A stretch of DNA of 64,000 nt. It comes from Streptomyces sp. NL15-2K (GTDB lineage Bacteria > Actinomycetota > Actinomycetes > Streptomycetales > Streptomycetaceae). Where the stretch lies: contig NZ_CP130630.1 of NCBI RefSeq assembly GCF_030551255.1, forward strand, positions 5,747,501-5,811,500, written 5' to 3'. Both the position numbers and the translations under genes were made by a program. Below, piece after piece: positions 41,897 through 52,365 of this stretch (positions are counted from its first letter, which is position 1; every line of letters starts with the position of its first letter). The notes under the pieces were generated by a model that saw only the letters and a program-made list of their open reading frames with translations, made no database searches and was not told where the DNA came from.

Positions 41897-42531
41897 GTGC
41901 GCGCATTCTTGTCGTCGACAACTACGACAGCTTCGTCTTCAACCTGGTCCAGTACCTGTACCAGCTGGGCGTCGAGTGCGAGGTGCTGCGCAACGACGAG
42001 GTGTCGACGGAGCACGCCCAGGACGGCTTCGACGGCGTCCTGCTGTCGCCTGGCCCCGGCACCCCCGAGGAGGCGGGTGTCTGCGTCGAGATGGTGCGCC
42101 ACTGCGCCGCCACCGGCGTCCCGGTCTTCGGTGTCTGCCTCGGCATGCAGTCCATGCAGGTGGCGTACGGCGGTGTCGTGGACCGTGCCCCCGAGCTGCT
42201 GCACGGCAAGACCTCGCTGGTCGAGCACGAGGGCCAGGGCGTCTTCGCCGGACTGCCCTCGCCCTTCACGGCGACCAGGTACCACTCGTTGGCGGCCGAG
42301 CCGGCGACGGTCCCGGCCGACCTCGAGGTGACCGCGCGGACGCACGACGGCATCATCATGGGCCTGCGCCACCGTGAGCTGCCCGTCGAGGGTGTGCAGT
42401 TCCACCCCGAGTCGGTACTGACGGAGCACGGCCACCGGATGCTGGCCAACTGGCTGGTGGAGTGTGGCGACCAGGGCGCGGTGGCGAGGTCGGCGGGGCT
42501 CGCCCCGGTGGTGGGCAGGGCCACGGAGTGA
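41893..42531 (+). CDS. pabA: aminodeoxychorismate/anthranilate synthase, glutamine amidotransferase component
   Basis: This 212-residue class I glutamine amidotransferase makes ammonia for chorismate amination in folate or tryptophan synthesis. It has the catalytic cysteine in FGVCLGMQSM and the His-Glu pair of FHPES. Mycobacteria have trpG at the same place (Rv0013), so pabA or trpG are equally fair names. The GTG at 41893 overlaps the small gene before it and the stop overlaps the next sortase start. Confidence 0.92.
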   Translation: MSARILVVDNYDSFVFNLVQYLYQLGVECEVLRNDEVSTEHAQDGFDGVLLSPGPGTPEEAGVCVEMVRHCAATGVPVFGVCLGMQSMQVAYGGVVDRAPELLHGKTSLVEHEGQGVFAGLPSPFTATRYHSLAAEPATVPADLEVTARTHDGIIMGLRHRELPVEGVQFHPESVLTEHGHRMLANWLVECGDQGAVARSAGLAPVVGRATE

Positions 42532-43721
42532 CCGCCTTGCGCCCCGAGCGCGAGTCCGGCGCCGCCTACGGGGAGTCCTTCACGGACCCGCCCGGCGACA
42601 CCGGCGACCAGGGGACCTCGTACGGGCAGCAGCCGTACGAGGCCTCCGGCGTGCTCGGGGACTGGTACGACAGCGCGTCCGCGTCGTACGACATGAGCGC
42701 GGGCGATCTGGGCGCGGGTGACCTGAGCGCGTCCGCGTCGTACGGCACGGGCCTGGACGAGCCCTACGTACCGCCGCCCGACGAGGAGACCGTCGCACTG
42801 CGGGTCCCCGAGCCGCCGACGCACGGAGCCGCGGGCGAGTCGATAGCGGCTGCCTCCGTCTCTGACGCCTCATCCGCCTCCTCCGCCACTGGAGGGACCA
42901 CGGGTGGCCGTGCGGCCCGCAGAAAGGCCGCCAAGCGGCGTCACGGGCGCCATGGGGGCGCGCCGGAGCCCCAGACATCCTCCGAGTCGGCGGAGGACGG
43001 CAGGCCCCTCTCCCGCCTGGAGGCCCGCCGACAGGCGAGGGCGCGCAAGCCCGGTGCGGCCGTCGTCGCCAGCCGGGCGATCGGCGAGGTGTTCATCACC
43101 ACCGGTGTGCTGATGCTGCTGTTCGTCACCTACCAGCTGTGGTGGACGAACGTCCGGGCGCATGCGCAGGCGGACAAGGCGGCCAGCAGCCTCCAGGACG
43201 ACTGGGCGAACGGCAAGCGGAACCCGGGCGTCTTCCAGCCGGGGCAGGGTTTCGCCCTCCTGCACATTCCGAAGCTGGACGTGGTGGTGCCGATCGCGGA
43301 GGGCGTCAGCAACAAGGGGGTGCTCGACCGGGGCATGGTCGGCCACTACGGCGAGGGCGCGCTGAAGACGGCGATGCCCGACGCGAAGACCGGCAACTTC
43401 GGGCTCGCGGGCCACCGCAACACGCATGGTGAACCGTTCCGGTACATCAACAGGCTCAAGGCGGGCGACGCGATCGTCGTGGAGACCCAGGACAAGTACT
43501 ACGTCTACAAGATGGCGTCGATGCTGCCGGTGACGTCCCCGAGCAACACGAGTGTGCTGGACCCCGTCCCGCCGGGATCGGGTTTCACCGAACCGGGCCG
43601 CTACATCACCCTCACCACCTGCACGCCGGAGTTCACCAGCAAGTACCGGTTGATCGTCTGGGGCAAGATGGTCGAGGAACGGCCGCGCAGCAAGGGCAAG
43701 CCGGATGCGCTCGTCAGTTAA
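42528..43721 (+). CDS. class E-like sortase 2 with long cytoplasmic tail
   Basis: This 397-residue protein starts with a ~180-residue cytoplasmic tail that is acidic, Tyr/Ser/Gly-rich and then basic, followed by one membrane segment (about 187-207) and a sortase domain with H296 (LAGHRNTH), C365 (LTTCTP) and R374 (KYRLIVWG). The long tail is unusual for sortases but seen in Streptomyces class E enzymes. The GTG overlaps the pabA stop by 4 nt. Confidence 0.88.
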   Translation: MTALRPERESGAAYGESFTDPPGDTGDQGTSYGQQPYEASGVLGDWYDSASASYDMSAGDLGAGDLSASASYGTGLDEPYVPPPDEETVALRVPEPPTHGAAGESIAAASVSDASSASSATGGTTGGRAARRKAAKRRHGRHGGAPEPQTSSESAEDGRPLSRLEARRQARARKPGAAVVASRAIGEVFITTGVLMLLFVTYQLWWTNVRAHAQADKAASSLQDDWANGKRNPGVFQPGQGFALLHIPKLDVVVPIAEGVSNKGVLDRGMVGHYGEGALKTAMPDAKTGNFGLAGHRNTHGEPFRYINRLKAGDAIVVETQDKYYVYKMASMLPVTSPSNTSVLDPVPPGSGFTEPGRYITLTTCTPEFTSKYRLIVWGKMVEERPRSKGKPDALVS

Positions 43722-43734
43722 GGGCAGATGACCA

Positions 43735-44490
43735 GTGGCAGCGACCACCGAGCACCAAGAGCACACCGACACCCCCGGACCGGCGCCCGCACCGCGCCGC
43801 CGCGGCATGGGCCGGATCGCGATGGCGATCAGTGTCTTCGGTGAACTCCTCATCACGGCGGGCCTAGTGCTCGGCCTGTTCGTCGTCTACTCGCTGTGGT
43901 GGACGAACGTCCTCGCCGACCGCAAGGCGGACCAGCAGGGCGACAAGGTCCGCGACACCTGGGCCCAGAAGGACACCGGTCCCGGCGGTCCCGGCGCGCT
44001 GGACACCAAGGACGGCATCGGCTTCCTGCACGTCCCCGCGATGAAGAGCGGCGAGGTCCTGGTCGAGAAGGGCACCTCGGCGAAGGTCCTGAACGACGGC
44101 GTCGCCGGCTACTACACCGACCCGGTCAAGGCCACGCTCCCGACCAGCGGCAAGACCGGCAACTTCGCCCTCGCCGCCCACCGCGACGGCCACGGCGCGC
44201 AGTTCCACAACATCGACAAGCTGAAGAAGGGCGACCCGATCGTCTTCGAGACGAAGGACAGGTGGTACGTCTACAAGGTCTACGCGACCCTTCCGGAGAC
44301 CTCGAAGTACAACGTCAAGGTCCTGTCGGCGATCCCCGGGGAGTCCGGCAAGAAGAAGGCCGGCCACTACATCACCCTGACGACCTGCACGCCGGTGTAC
44401 ACATCCAAGTACCGGTACATCGTGTGGGGGGAGCTGGTGCGGGTGGAGAAGGTGGACAGCGAGCGGACGCCGCCGAAGGAGCTGGGCTGA
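43735..44490 (+). CDS. class E-like sortase 3
   Basis: This 251-residue sortase has one membrane segment (about 30-52) and active-site residues H149 (ALAAHRDG), C218 (LTTCTP) and R227. The GTG at 43735 lies 13 nt after the sortase 2 stop. The last ~100 residues are repeated as a broken copy at 46055-46366, so this gene was part of a segmental duplication. Sortases 2 and 3 resemble the tandem SrtE1/SrtE2 genes of S. coelicolor. Confidence 0.88.
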   Translation: MAATTEHQEHTDTPGPAPAPRRRGMGRIAMAISVFGELLITAGLVLGLFVVYSLWWTNVLADRKADQQGDKVRDTWAQKDTGPGGPGALDTKDGIGFLHVPAMKSGEVLVEKGTSAKVLNDGVAGYYTDPVKATLPTSGKTGNFALAAHRDGHGAQFHNIDKLKKGDPIVFETKDRWYVYKVYATLPETSKYNVKVLSAIPGESGKKKAGHYITLTTCTPVYTSKYRYIVWGELVRVEKVDSERTPPKELG

Positions 44491-44528
44491 CTGAGCTCCT
44501 TGCAGGAGCTCAGTCGCTAACATGGCCA

Positions 44529-44567
44529 AGGCCCGAAGCCGCAACTTCCTTTTGCGGCTTCGGGCCT
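44529..44567 (+). terminator. terminator after the sortase cluster
   Basis: A perfect 16-bp stem (AGGCCCGAAGCCGCAA) with a 7-nt loop. A shorter 12-bp hairpin lies just before it at 44489-44515. A diverged copy is at 46417-46453. Confidence 0.88.
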
Positions 44568-44582
44568 CTTGCCACACCGTGC

Positions 44583-45614
44583 CTACTCCAGGACGTTCAG
44601 AGGCTCTCCCGCGCTCCACTTCTCCAACAGCCCACGGTGTACGGCGGTGATGCCGCAGTCGGTGGCGATGCTCAGGGCGTCTGGAGTGAAGGGGCATGTT
44701 GCCACGAAGAGGGACACTTCCGAGTCGTACAGCACCTTGGCCGATCCGATGAATTTCTGCACGTCGGCAGAGGTGATGGAGAGGTAGGGCGCGAACCTCT
44801 TGCACTGGGCGACGAGGCGTCGCCCGTTGGCCGTGAGCGCGGTGATGTCGACGCCTCGGTCTCTGCGGCCGCCCTGTACGACGATGTCGGTGCAGCCGTC
44901 GCGGCGGAGCAGTGCGGCGACATGCTGTTCGAACCCGCGGCCGCTCATTGCGTCCATGGCAGCGATCGCTCCGGCGAGAGGACGTTCCTCTGGTCGAGCC
45001 TCCAGCCTCTGTAGCCGGGCGTTGTGCTGCCGGAGCCGATGCTCGATTCGCTGGACTCCTGCCCTCAGGGCGATCAGCTCCCTACGGTGTTCGCCTGACG
45101 TTTCGATCAGGGCGTTGAACATCGGCACAACGGTCTTGCCGAGGATGTGCGTGATGCGCTGGTCGATGCGGTCGTCGAGGGAGACGATCTCTGTGGGGAC
45201 CGGGTTTTCCACAGGCTGTGTCCGCACCAGGTACTCCATGTCCAGGAGGTACACACGCGCCTGACGTGCGACTTCACTGTCGCGGAGCAGCATGGCGACG
45301 TTGAGGACAGCGCGGCGAGAGAAAAGCGCCAGGGATCGTGTGCGCGACTGGATTCCACTGAGGTCCTTGAAGGACCTCAGTTCGTCTCCGGCCAACAGAC
45401 GGTAGCCGTTGGCCTCCAACTCAGCTCGGTGGTCCTTGACGAGGGACTTGATGGCTTCGAGACCGACCTCGAAATACGCTGCCACCATCGCCGTCGTGAC
45501 ATGCATCCCGTCCGGCAGCAGCGACAGCGCCTTGACTCTGTCGAGCACGTCCGTGCGGTCCAGCACACTGTCGCGCAAGGTCTTTGACTCCAACAGTGCC
45601 GAATCGTTGATCAT
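44583..45614 (-). CDS. Mrr-type restriction endonuclease with antirepressor-like N-terminus
   Basis: This 343-residue protein has an N-terminal domain (about 20-130) resembling phage antirepressor/KilA-type regulators (for example HVTTAMVAAYFEVGLEAIKS, then SRRAVLNVAMLLRDSEVARQ), a coiled-coil linker (about 145-215) and a C-terminal Mrr_cat nuclease domain with E229, D256 (RGVDI) and QCK at 270-272. Mrr proteins cut modified DNA, so it is probably a type IV restriction or defence enzyme. The ATG at 45614 has GGAAGGG before it. A decayed paralogue lies at 46471-47359. Confidence 0.8.
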   Translation of the reverse strand: MINDSALLESKTLRDSVLDRTDVLDRVKALSLLPDGMHVTTAMVAAYFEVGLEAIKSLVKDHRAELEANGYRLLAGDELRSFKDLSGIQSRTRSLALFSRRAVLNVAMLLRDSEVARQARVYLLDMEYLVRTQPVENPVPTEIVSLDDRIDQRITHILGKTVVPMFNALIETSGEHRRELIALRAGVQRIEHRLRQHNARLQRLEARPEERPLAGAIAAMDAMSGRGFEQHVAALLRRDGCTDIVVQGGRRDRGVDITALTANGRRLVAQCKRFAPYLSITSADVQKFIGSAKVLYDSEVSLFVATCPFTPDALSIATDCGITAVHRGLLEKWSAGEPLNVLE

Positions 45615-46054
45615 GTTCTGCCCTTCCGTTCGAGGTGGCCGAATGGCCAGGGCAGAGTTCCGATTCCCCACCCCACCCGATCAACGAGTCGTCGCACATG
45701 AAGACACGATCGATGTGCGTACGGGTATGCGATGGACTGGGTGATGTGTTCTGCGACAAGAGCCGGTGTTGGTACATGGCTTGGGACGAATTGATCTGCG
45801 TCGAAAGGGTCGCCAGCAGGCGGACACCGCTGAAGGGGCTCGGCCAGTGATCCAAGCGGTGCCACGCACTTGCTGGCGTCGGCTGGGCCGGTGACATGAG
45901 GCTGGCGTCTACGGACGCGGGCACGGGAGCTGTTGAATCCGGCCGATATTGCCATGCCGCTTAAGTTCACCGAGGGCCGAAACGTGCAATCGACGGCTGC
46001 GGCCCGAGTAGTGCGCCTGCCCCCGACGCTTATGCGAGGGCGCAGGCGCGGCGC
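45615..46054. other. intergenic region in the accessory island
   Basis: This stretch of 440 bp shows no convincing gene. It separates the nuclease gene from the duplicated sortase fragment and has lower GC than the flanking core. Confidence 0.4.
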
Positions 46055-46366
46055 AACCGGGACGGCCACGGCGCGCAGTTCCACAACATCGACAAGTTGA
46101 AGAAAGGCGACCCGATCGTCTTCGAGACAAAGGACAAGTGGTACGTCTACAAGGTCTAAGGACTCTTCCCGAGGCCTCGAAGTACAACGTCAAGGTGCTG
46201 TCGGCGGTCCCCGAGGAGTCCGGGAAGATGAAGGCGGGCCACTACATCACGTTGACGACTTGTACGCCGGTATATACGTCCGAGTACCGGTACATCGTGT
46301 GGGGAGCTGGTGCGGGTGGAGAAGGTGGACAGTGAGCGGACGCCGCCGAAGGAGCTGCGTAGGTGA
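46055..46366 (+). pseudogene. duplicated 3' fragment of the sortase 3 gene
   Basis: This segment repeats the last ~100 codons of the gene at 43735-44490, including HGAQFHNIDKLKKGDPIVFE and the cysteine region TLTTCTPVYT, with scattered changes. The codon after YVYKV is now TAA and the frame shifts beyond it, so no functional sortase is made. It lacks a start. It is part of a tandem duplication with the nuclease gene. Confidence 0.85.
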
Positions 46367-46416
46367 GCAGGTGGATTCTCTTCGAGAGTGACATGTTGTC
46401 AGTCTCGAAGTAAGTG

Positions 46417-46453
46417 GGCCCGAAGCCGCGACTACCCTTTGCGGCTTCGGGCC
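46417..46453 (+). terminator. duplicated terminator hairpin
   Basis: A perfect 13-bp stem (GGCCCGAAGCCGC), the counterpart of the terminator at 44529-44567. Confidence 0.75.
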
Positions 46454-46470
46454 TTTCCGATGCGGCTGCT

Positions 46471-47359
46471 TTATCGCAGCGCCTTGAGCAGCACTCCAGC
46501 GCTCCACGCCTCTAGGTCGTCGCGGTTCACGGTGATGACGCCGCTCAGGTCGGCGATTGCCTGTGCTTCGAGACTGAGGTTGCACGTGGCGACGAATAGT
46601 GCGACATCCACGTGGTCGACGGCTCGTGAGGCTCCGGCGAACTTCTGCATATCAGCACTGGGGACGGACCAGCGACCAGCCCGGTTCTGGCACTGGACTT
46701 CCACGCTTCGGCCATCGGCCGTGCGCCTGGTGATGTCGATGCCCCGGTCGCTGCGGGCCGGCCGCACGACGACGTCCGTACAACGGTCCCGGCGCGGCAG
46801 ATCGACGACGTGACGCTCGAGCACTTTCCAGGTCATGGCCGCGATGGAGGGCCCTGACCTGGTCTGTCGGAGCCTCTCCCAGGGTGCTGATGCGCCGGTG
46901 GTGCCAGCACAGCCTGCGTTCGACGTTCTGGATGTCCTCGCGGAGCTCGATGAGTTCGCTCCGGTGTTCGCCAGCGGTGGCGATCGGAGCGTTGAGCATG
47001 GGGACGACTGTCTTGCCGAGGATCTAGTAATGCGGTCGTCGAGGGAGACGACGTCAGTGGGGGCTGGGTTTTCCACAGGCTGTGTGCGCCAGGTATTCCG
47101 TGTCGAGGAGGTACACACGTACCTGACGTGCGACTTCGCTGTCGGGAAGGAGCATGGCGATGTTGAGAACGGAGCGGCGCGGGTAGAGCGTGAGGCTCGA
47201 CCGAGGCTGTGGATAACCTCCGGGAAAGCGTGACAGGACGTCACGCTTAGATTCTGTGAGGTCAGCGCCCTGGAGCGTCACCATTCCATTGCGTGACAGC
47301 TCCTCGTGGTGCCGTGCTTCAGTAAGGGTTTGGGTAGTGCAAAATGGGCACCCGCTCAT
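46471..47359 (-). pseudogene. decayed copy of the Mrr-type nuclease gene
   Basis: Three overlapping frames carry successive pieces of the protein encoded at 44583-45614: RRSVLNIAMLLPDSEVARQV, then ENPAPTDVVSLDDRI, then an intact-looking C-terminal nuclease piece. At least two frameshifts break it and the N-terminus is missing. The catalytic QCK has become QCQ. A DnaA box (reverse TTATCCACA) lies at 47208-47216. Confidence 0.82.
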
Positions 47360-47391
47360 GCTGAACAGGTGCCCACTGTGGTTGGAGCCAG

Positions 47392-47420
47392 CCAGTAATC
47401 CCAGCGACTGGAATTACTGG
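47392..47420 (-). terminator. hairpin downstream of the small secreted protein gene
   Basis: A 12-bp stem with one mismatch and loop GCGAC. A second hairpin with arms GGGCACC/GGTGCCC is at 47347-47374. Confidence 0.5.
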
Positions 47421-47482
47421 GTTCTTCCGACCGTCGTGCCACTAATGGCTGGGCATCTTGTGCATGCGGCAGTGACGTACCG

Positions 47483-47950
47483 TTACTTCGGAGCGTAGTC
47501 CGTGCAGTAGAAGTTAGATGCATCCGAGGAGGCGGTATTGACCGTACCCTCGATGAAGACCTTGTCCAGTCCCTTGGGCTGCTGAAGAGTGGTGTCCCAG
47601 TTGCTGATGACGCTTCTGCCCTGAGCGCCGGTGCGCCATCGGTAGTAGGTAGTCGTGTGATCCTTGTTGCCAGAGATCAGACGTACTTTCGGGGCCCGCG
47701 TGTCGTCGATGTAGTCGGTGGTCCTGATGGAGACGTTGTACGTGGCGGTGGGAGCCCCACTCCCTTCGAGAGTCACGTTGATCTTGAAGGTCTTTCTTGC
47801 GTCAGTGCAGCTCAGCTGGACGAGTACCTGGGCTGCTCCCTGCGCTGGAGTAGCGAAAGAAACAGCGGTAGCTACTGCCGCGAGACTCAATGCCACGGCG
47901 GTCGTTCTGCGACTTATCCGAGACTTACCAGCTATGCGAGGCTGCATCAT
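47483..47950 (-). CDS. small secreted protein, hypothetical
   Basis: This 155-residue protein has a signal peptide (basic RISRR then a hydrophobic run about 14-32, cleavage near AQGA) and a mature part of about 115 residues with two cysteines, one in QLSCTDARK and one in FYCTDYAPK, that could form a disulfide. No family was recognised. The ATG at 47950 follows CAGGGGGAAC. It lies in the accessory island between the nuclease pseudogene and an IS remnant. Confidence 0.7.
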   Translation of the reverse strand: MMQPRIAGKSRISRRTTAVALSLAAVATAVSFATPAQGAAQVLVQLSCTDARKTFKINVTLEGSGAPTATYNVSIRTTDYIDDTRAPKVRLISGNKDHTTTYYRWRTGAQGRSVISNWDTTLQQPKGLDKVFIEGTVNTASSDASNFYCTDYAPK

Positions 47951-48653
47951 GTTCCCCCTGCTTGTGACGGAAAAGCGGTCGGGGCTAGTCGAACATGTTG
48001 AGTGGAGCACGACAAGACTTATCGATCTTGAAATTTCGGATACGGGACATTATTGATGTGTGAGTCTGGTCACTTGTTGACCTGAACTCGGTTGTTGTTA
48101 GCGCGAACAGCTGGCGTCGCCCGATCATGGTCTTGATCCCGACACAGCGTCCACCGCGGTCCATCCAGCCGCAGGCAACAAATCTCTTGGTCAAATGCCT
48201 GCTCCAGCGGGACGAACTGGTCCTCGCCCAACCTGGGGGTGGCGAGGCCATCAACGCCCTGCCGATCACCCGCCACAGCTTCCACGGGGACTGGAACTAC
48301 ACCTTCCACCCCGCGCACCACCGGCCCATGGCACATGCTGGCATAACTAACGCACCGTCGGCCGCAGGCCCCCACCGCCTCACACTCCAGGCGCTGCGAC
48401 ACCCCGAGCTGACCGGCATGCCCCGCGCAACTCAGTGACACGATCAGTGCCTTGACTTCCTGGTTGGAAGAACAACACGAGTGGTCCATGCAGGCGCGTC
48501 GAAGCGGCGAGCGCCGCACGACCCACGGCGCCGGCCCCAAGGACAAACTCGCCCCCGCGGGCCGGATCCCACCTGTGCGGGCCGCCGTTCCGGTGCCACC
48601 TCTGGGGATGCCGCCCCCATTTGATGCCTAAAACGAGTCCCGTAAGGAAAAAT
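47951..48653. other. gene-poor stretch with a transposase remnant
   Basis: Apart from the fragment at 48220-48340 nothing protein-like is supported. The stretch ends at the strong pknB terminator. Confidence 0.4.
48220..48340 (+). pseudogene. C-terminal remnant of an ISAzo13-type transposase
   Basis: A short stretch reads ALPITRHSFHGDWNYTFHP, like the C-terminal end of ISAzo13-family transposases. Nothing of the DDE catalytic domain remains upstream. The match rests on memory of the family and is tentative. Confidence 0.4.
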
Positions 48654-48695
48654 GATCAAGGGCCCGGCGCTCCTGTGAGTACCGGGCCCTTGATC
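48654..48695 (-). terminator. terminator of the pknB operon
   Basis: A perfect 14-bp stem (GATCAAGGGCCCGG) lies 23 nt beyond the pknB stop; on the - strand it is followed by a T-run. Confidence 0.9.
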
Positions 48696-48717
48696 CCTGG
48701 CCGTGCGAGGTCAGCCG

Positions 48718-50718
<2,001 letters not shown>

Positions 50719-50889
50719 AGCTTCCTACCAGCCCTCTCCGTCGGTCCCGACCGTCACGAACGTGCGGTCGGAGGCTGCCGTCCGGGCCTACCGTACCCGG
50801 CTCGCTTTATATGACCTGGCCAAGCCCGCAACCCGATACCGGACCGGTATCGCAACGTGCACCGATGTGAAGGCGACGTGACGGGGCTC

Positions 50890-52365
50890 TCACTTTTTGC
50901 TGTTGATGACCGCCTCCATCACGCTCTTGGCGATGGGGGCCGCGAGGCCACCGCCGGAGATGTCGTCTCGGACGGCGTCCTCGTCCTCGACCACCACGGC
51001 CACGGCGACCGGCGAGCTGCCGTCGCTGAGCTTGGCGTACGAGAGGAACCAGGCGTAGGGGTTCTTGCTGTTGTTCTCGCCGTGCTGGGCGGTACCGGTC
51101 TTGCCGCCCACGGTGACGCCGGGAATCTGTGCTTTCGTACCGGTGCCGTCCTTGACGACCGTCTCCATCATCGACTGCAGGATCTGGGCGTTCTTCGAGG
51201 ACAGCGGCTGGCTCAGCTCTTCCGGGTCGGTCTGCTCGATGGTGTCGAGGCTCGGGGCCTGGAGCTTGTCGACCATGTACGGCTTCATCAGCTTGCCGTC
51301 GTTGGCGACGGCCGAGGCGACCATGGCCATCTGCAGCGGGGTCGCGGCGGTGTTGTACTGGCCGATGGAGGACAGCGCGGTCTGCGAGTCGTTCATACCT
51401 TCGGAGAAGACCGAGGCGCTGGAGCGGACGGGCGTGAACTGCTCCTCGGTGAAGCCGAACTTCTTGGCCTCCGCCAGCATCTTGTCGTTGCCGAGGTCGG
51501 CGCCGACCTTGCCGAAGACGGTGTTGCACGACACCCGCAGCGCCTCGCGCAGCGTGGCGTTCTTGCAGGGGATGTTCCCCTCGTTCTTCAGCTCGGTCGT
51601 GGTGCCCGGCATGATCCACGGCAGCGGCGAGTTGGTCTTCGCGTCCGGGTCGTCGTACAGGCCGTTCTCCAGGGCGGCGGCCGCGGTGACGACCTTGAAG
51701 GTCGATCCCGGCGGGTACACCTCGCGCAGCGCCCGGTTCAGCATCGGGTCGTTCGGGTCGTTCGCCTTCTGGAGCTTCTGCCAGGCCTTGGTGTCCGTGG
51801 TGGTGGAGTTCCCGGCGAACGACGAGGGGTCGTACGACGGGTACGAGGCCAGGGCGAGGATCTTGCCGGTCTTCGGTTCGAGAGCCACCACGGCGCCCTT
51901 GCCGCGCTTGGCGAGGCCGTCGTACGCGGCCTTCTGCGCGGCGGAGTTGAGGGTGGTGACGACGTTGCCGCCCTCCTTCTCCTTGCCCGTGATCATGTCG
52001 AGGGTGTTGCGGAAGAAGAGCCGGTCGTCGTTGCCGGTGAGGATGCCGTCCTCGATGGACTCCAGCTGGTTGGCGCCGAAGGCCTGCGAGGCGTACCCGG
52101 TGACGGGCGCCCACATGGGGCCGTCCTGGTAGGTGCGCTTGTACTTGAAGTCGCTGGACGAGGTCTCCTTGGACCCGGTGATCGACTTTCCGTCGACGAT
52201 GATGTCGCCGCGCGGCTGGGCGTAGCGCTCGATGGAGATACGGCGGTTGTTGTCGTTCTTCTGCAGGGAGTCGGCCTGGACGTACTGGAGCCAGTTGTCG
52301 CGGACGAGCAGGGCGAGGACGAGGAGACCGCAGAAGAGCGCGATCCGGCGCAGGGGCTTGTTCAC
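50890..52365 (-). CDS. pbpA: class B penicillin-binding protein PbpA
   Basis: PbpA is a transpeptidase that cross-links peptidoglycan and pairs with the SEDS protein encoded upstream. The 491-residue protein has an N-terminal membrane anchor (about 8-22), a small N-terminal domain, and the transpeptidase motifs STFK (221-224), SCN (279-281) and KTG (422-424). The GTG at 52365 overlaps the rodA/ftsW stop by 4 nt. Confidence 0.95.
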   Translation of the reverse strand: MNKPLRRIALFCGLLVLALLVRDNWLQYVQADSLQKNDNNRRISIERYAQPRGDIIVDGKSITGSKETSSSDFKYKRTYQDGPMWAPVTGYASQAFGANQLESIEDGILTGNDDRLFFRNTLDMITGKEKEGGNVVTTLNSAAQKAAYDGLAKRGKGAVVALEPKTGKILALASYPSYDPSSFAGNSTTTDTKAWQKLQKANDPNDPMLNRALREVYPPGSTFKVVTAAAALENGLYDDPDAKTNSPLPWIMPGTTTELKNEGNIPCKNATLREALRVSCNTVFGKVGADLGNDKMLAEAKKFGFTEEQFTPVRSSASVFSEGMNDSQTALSSIGQYNTAATPLQMAMVASAVANDGKLMKPYMVDKLQAPSLDTIEQTDPEELSQPLSSKNAQILQSMMETVVKDGTGTKAQIPGVTVGGKTGTAQHGENNSKNPYAWFLSYAKLSDGSSPVAVAVVVEDEDAVRDDISGGGLAAPIAKSVMEAVINSKK

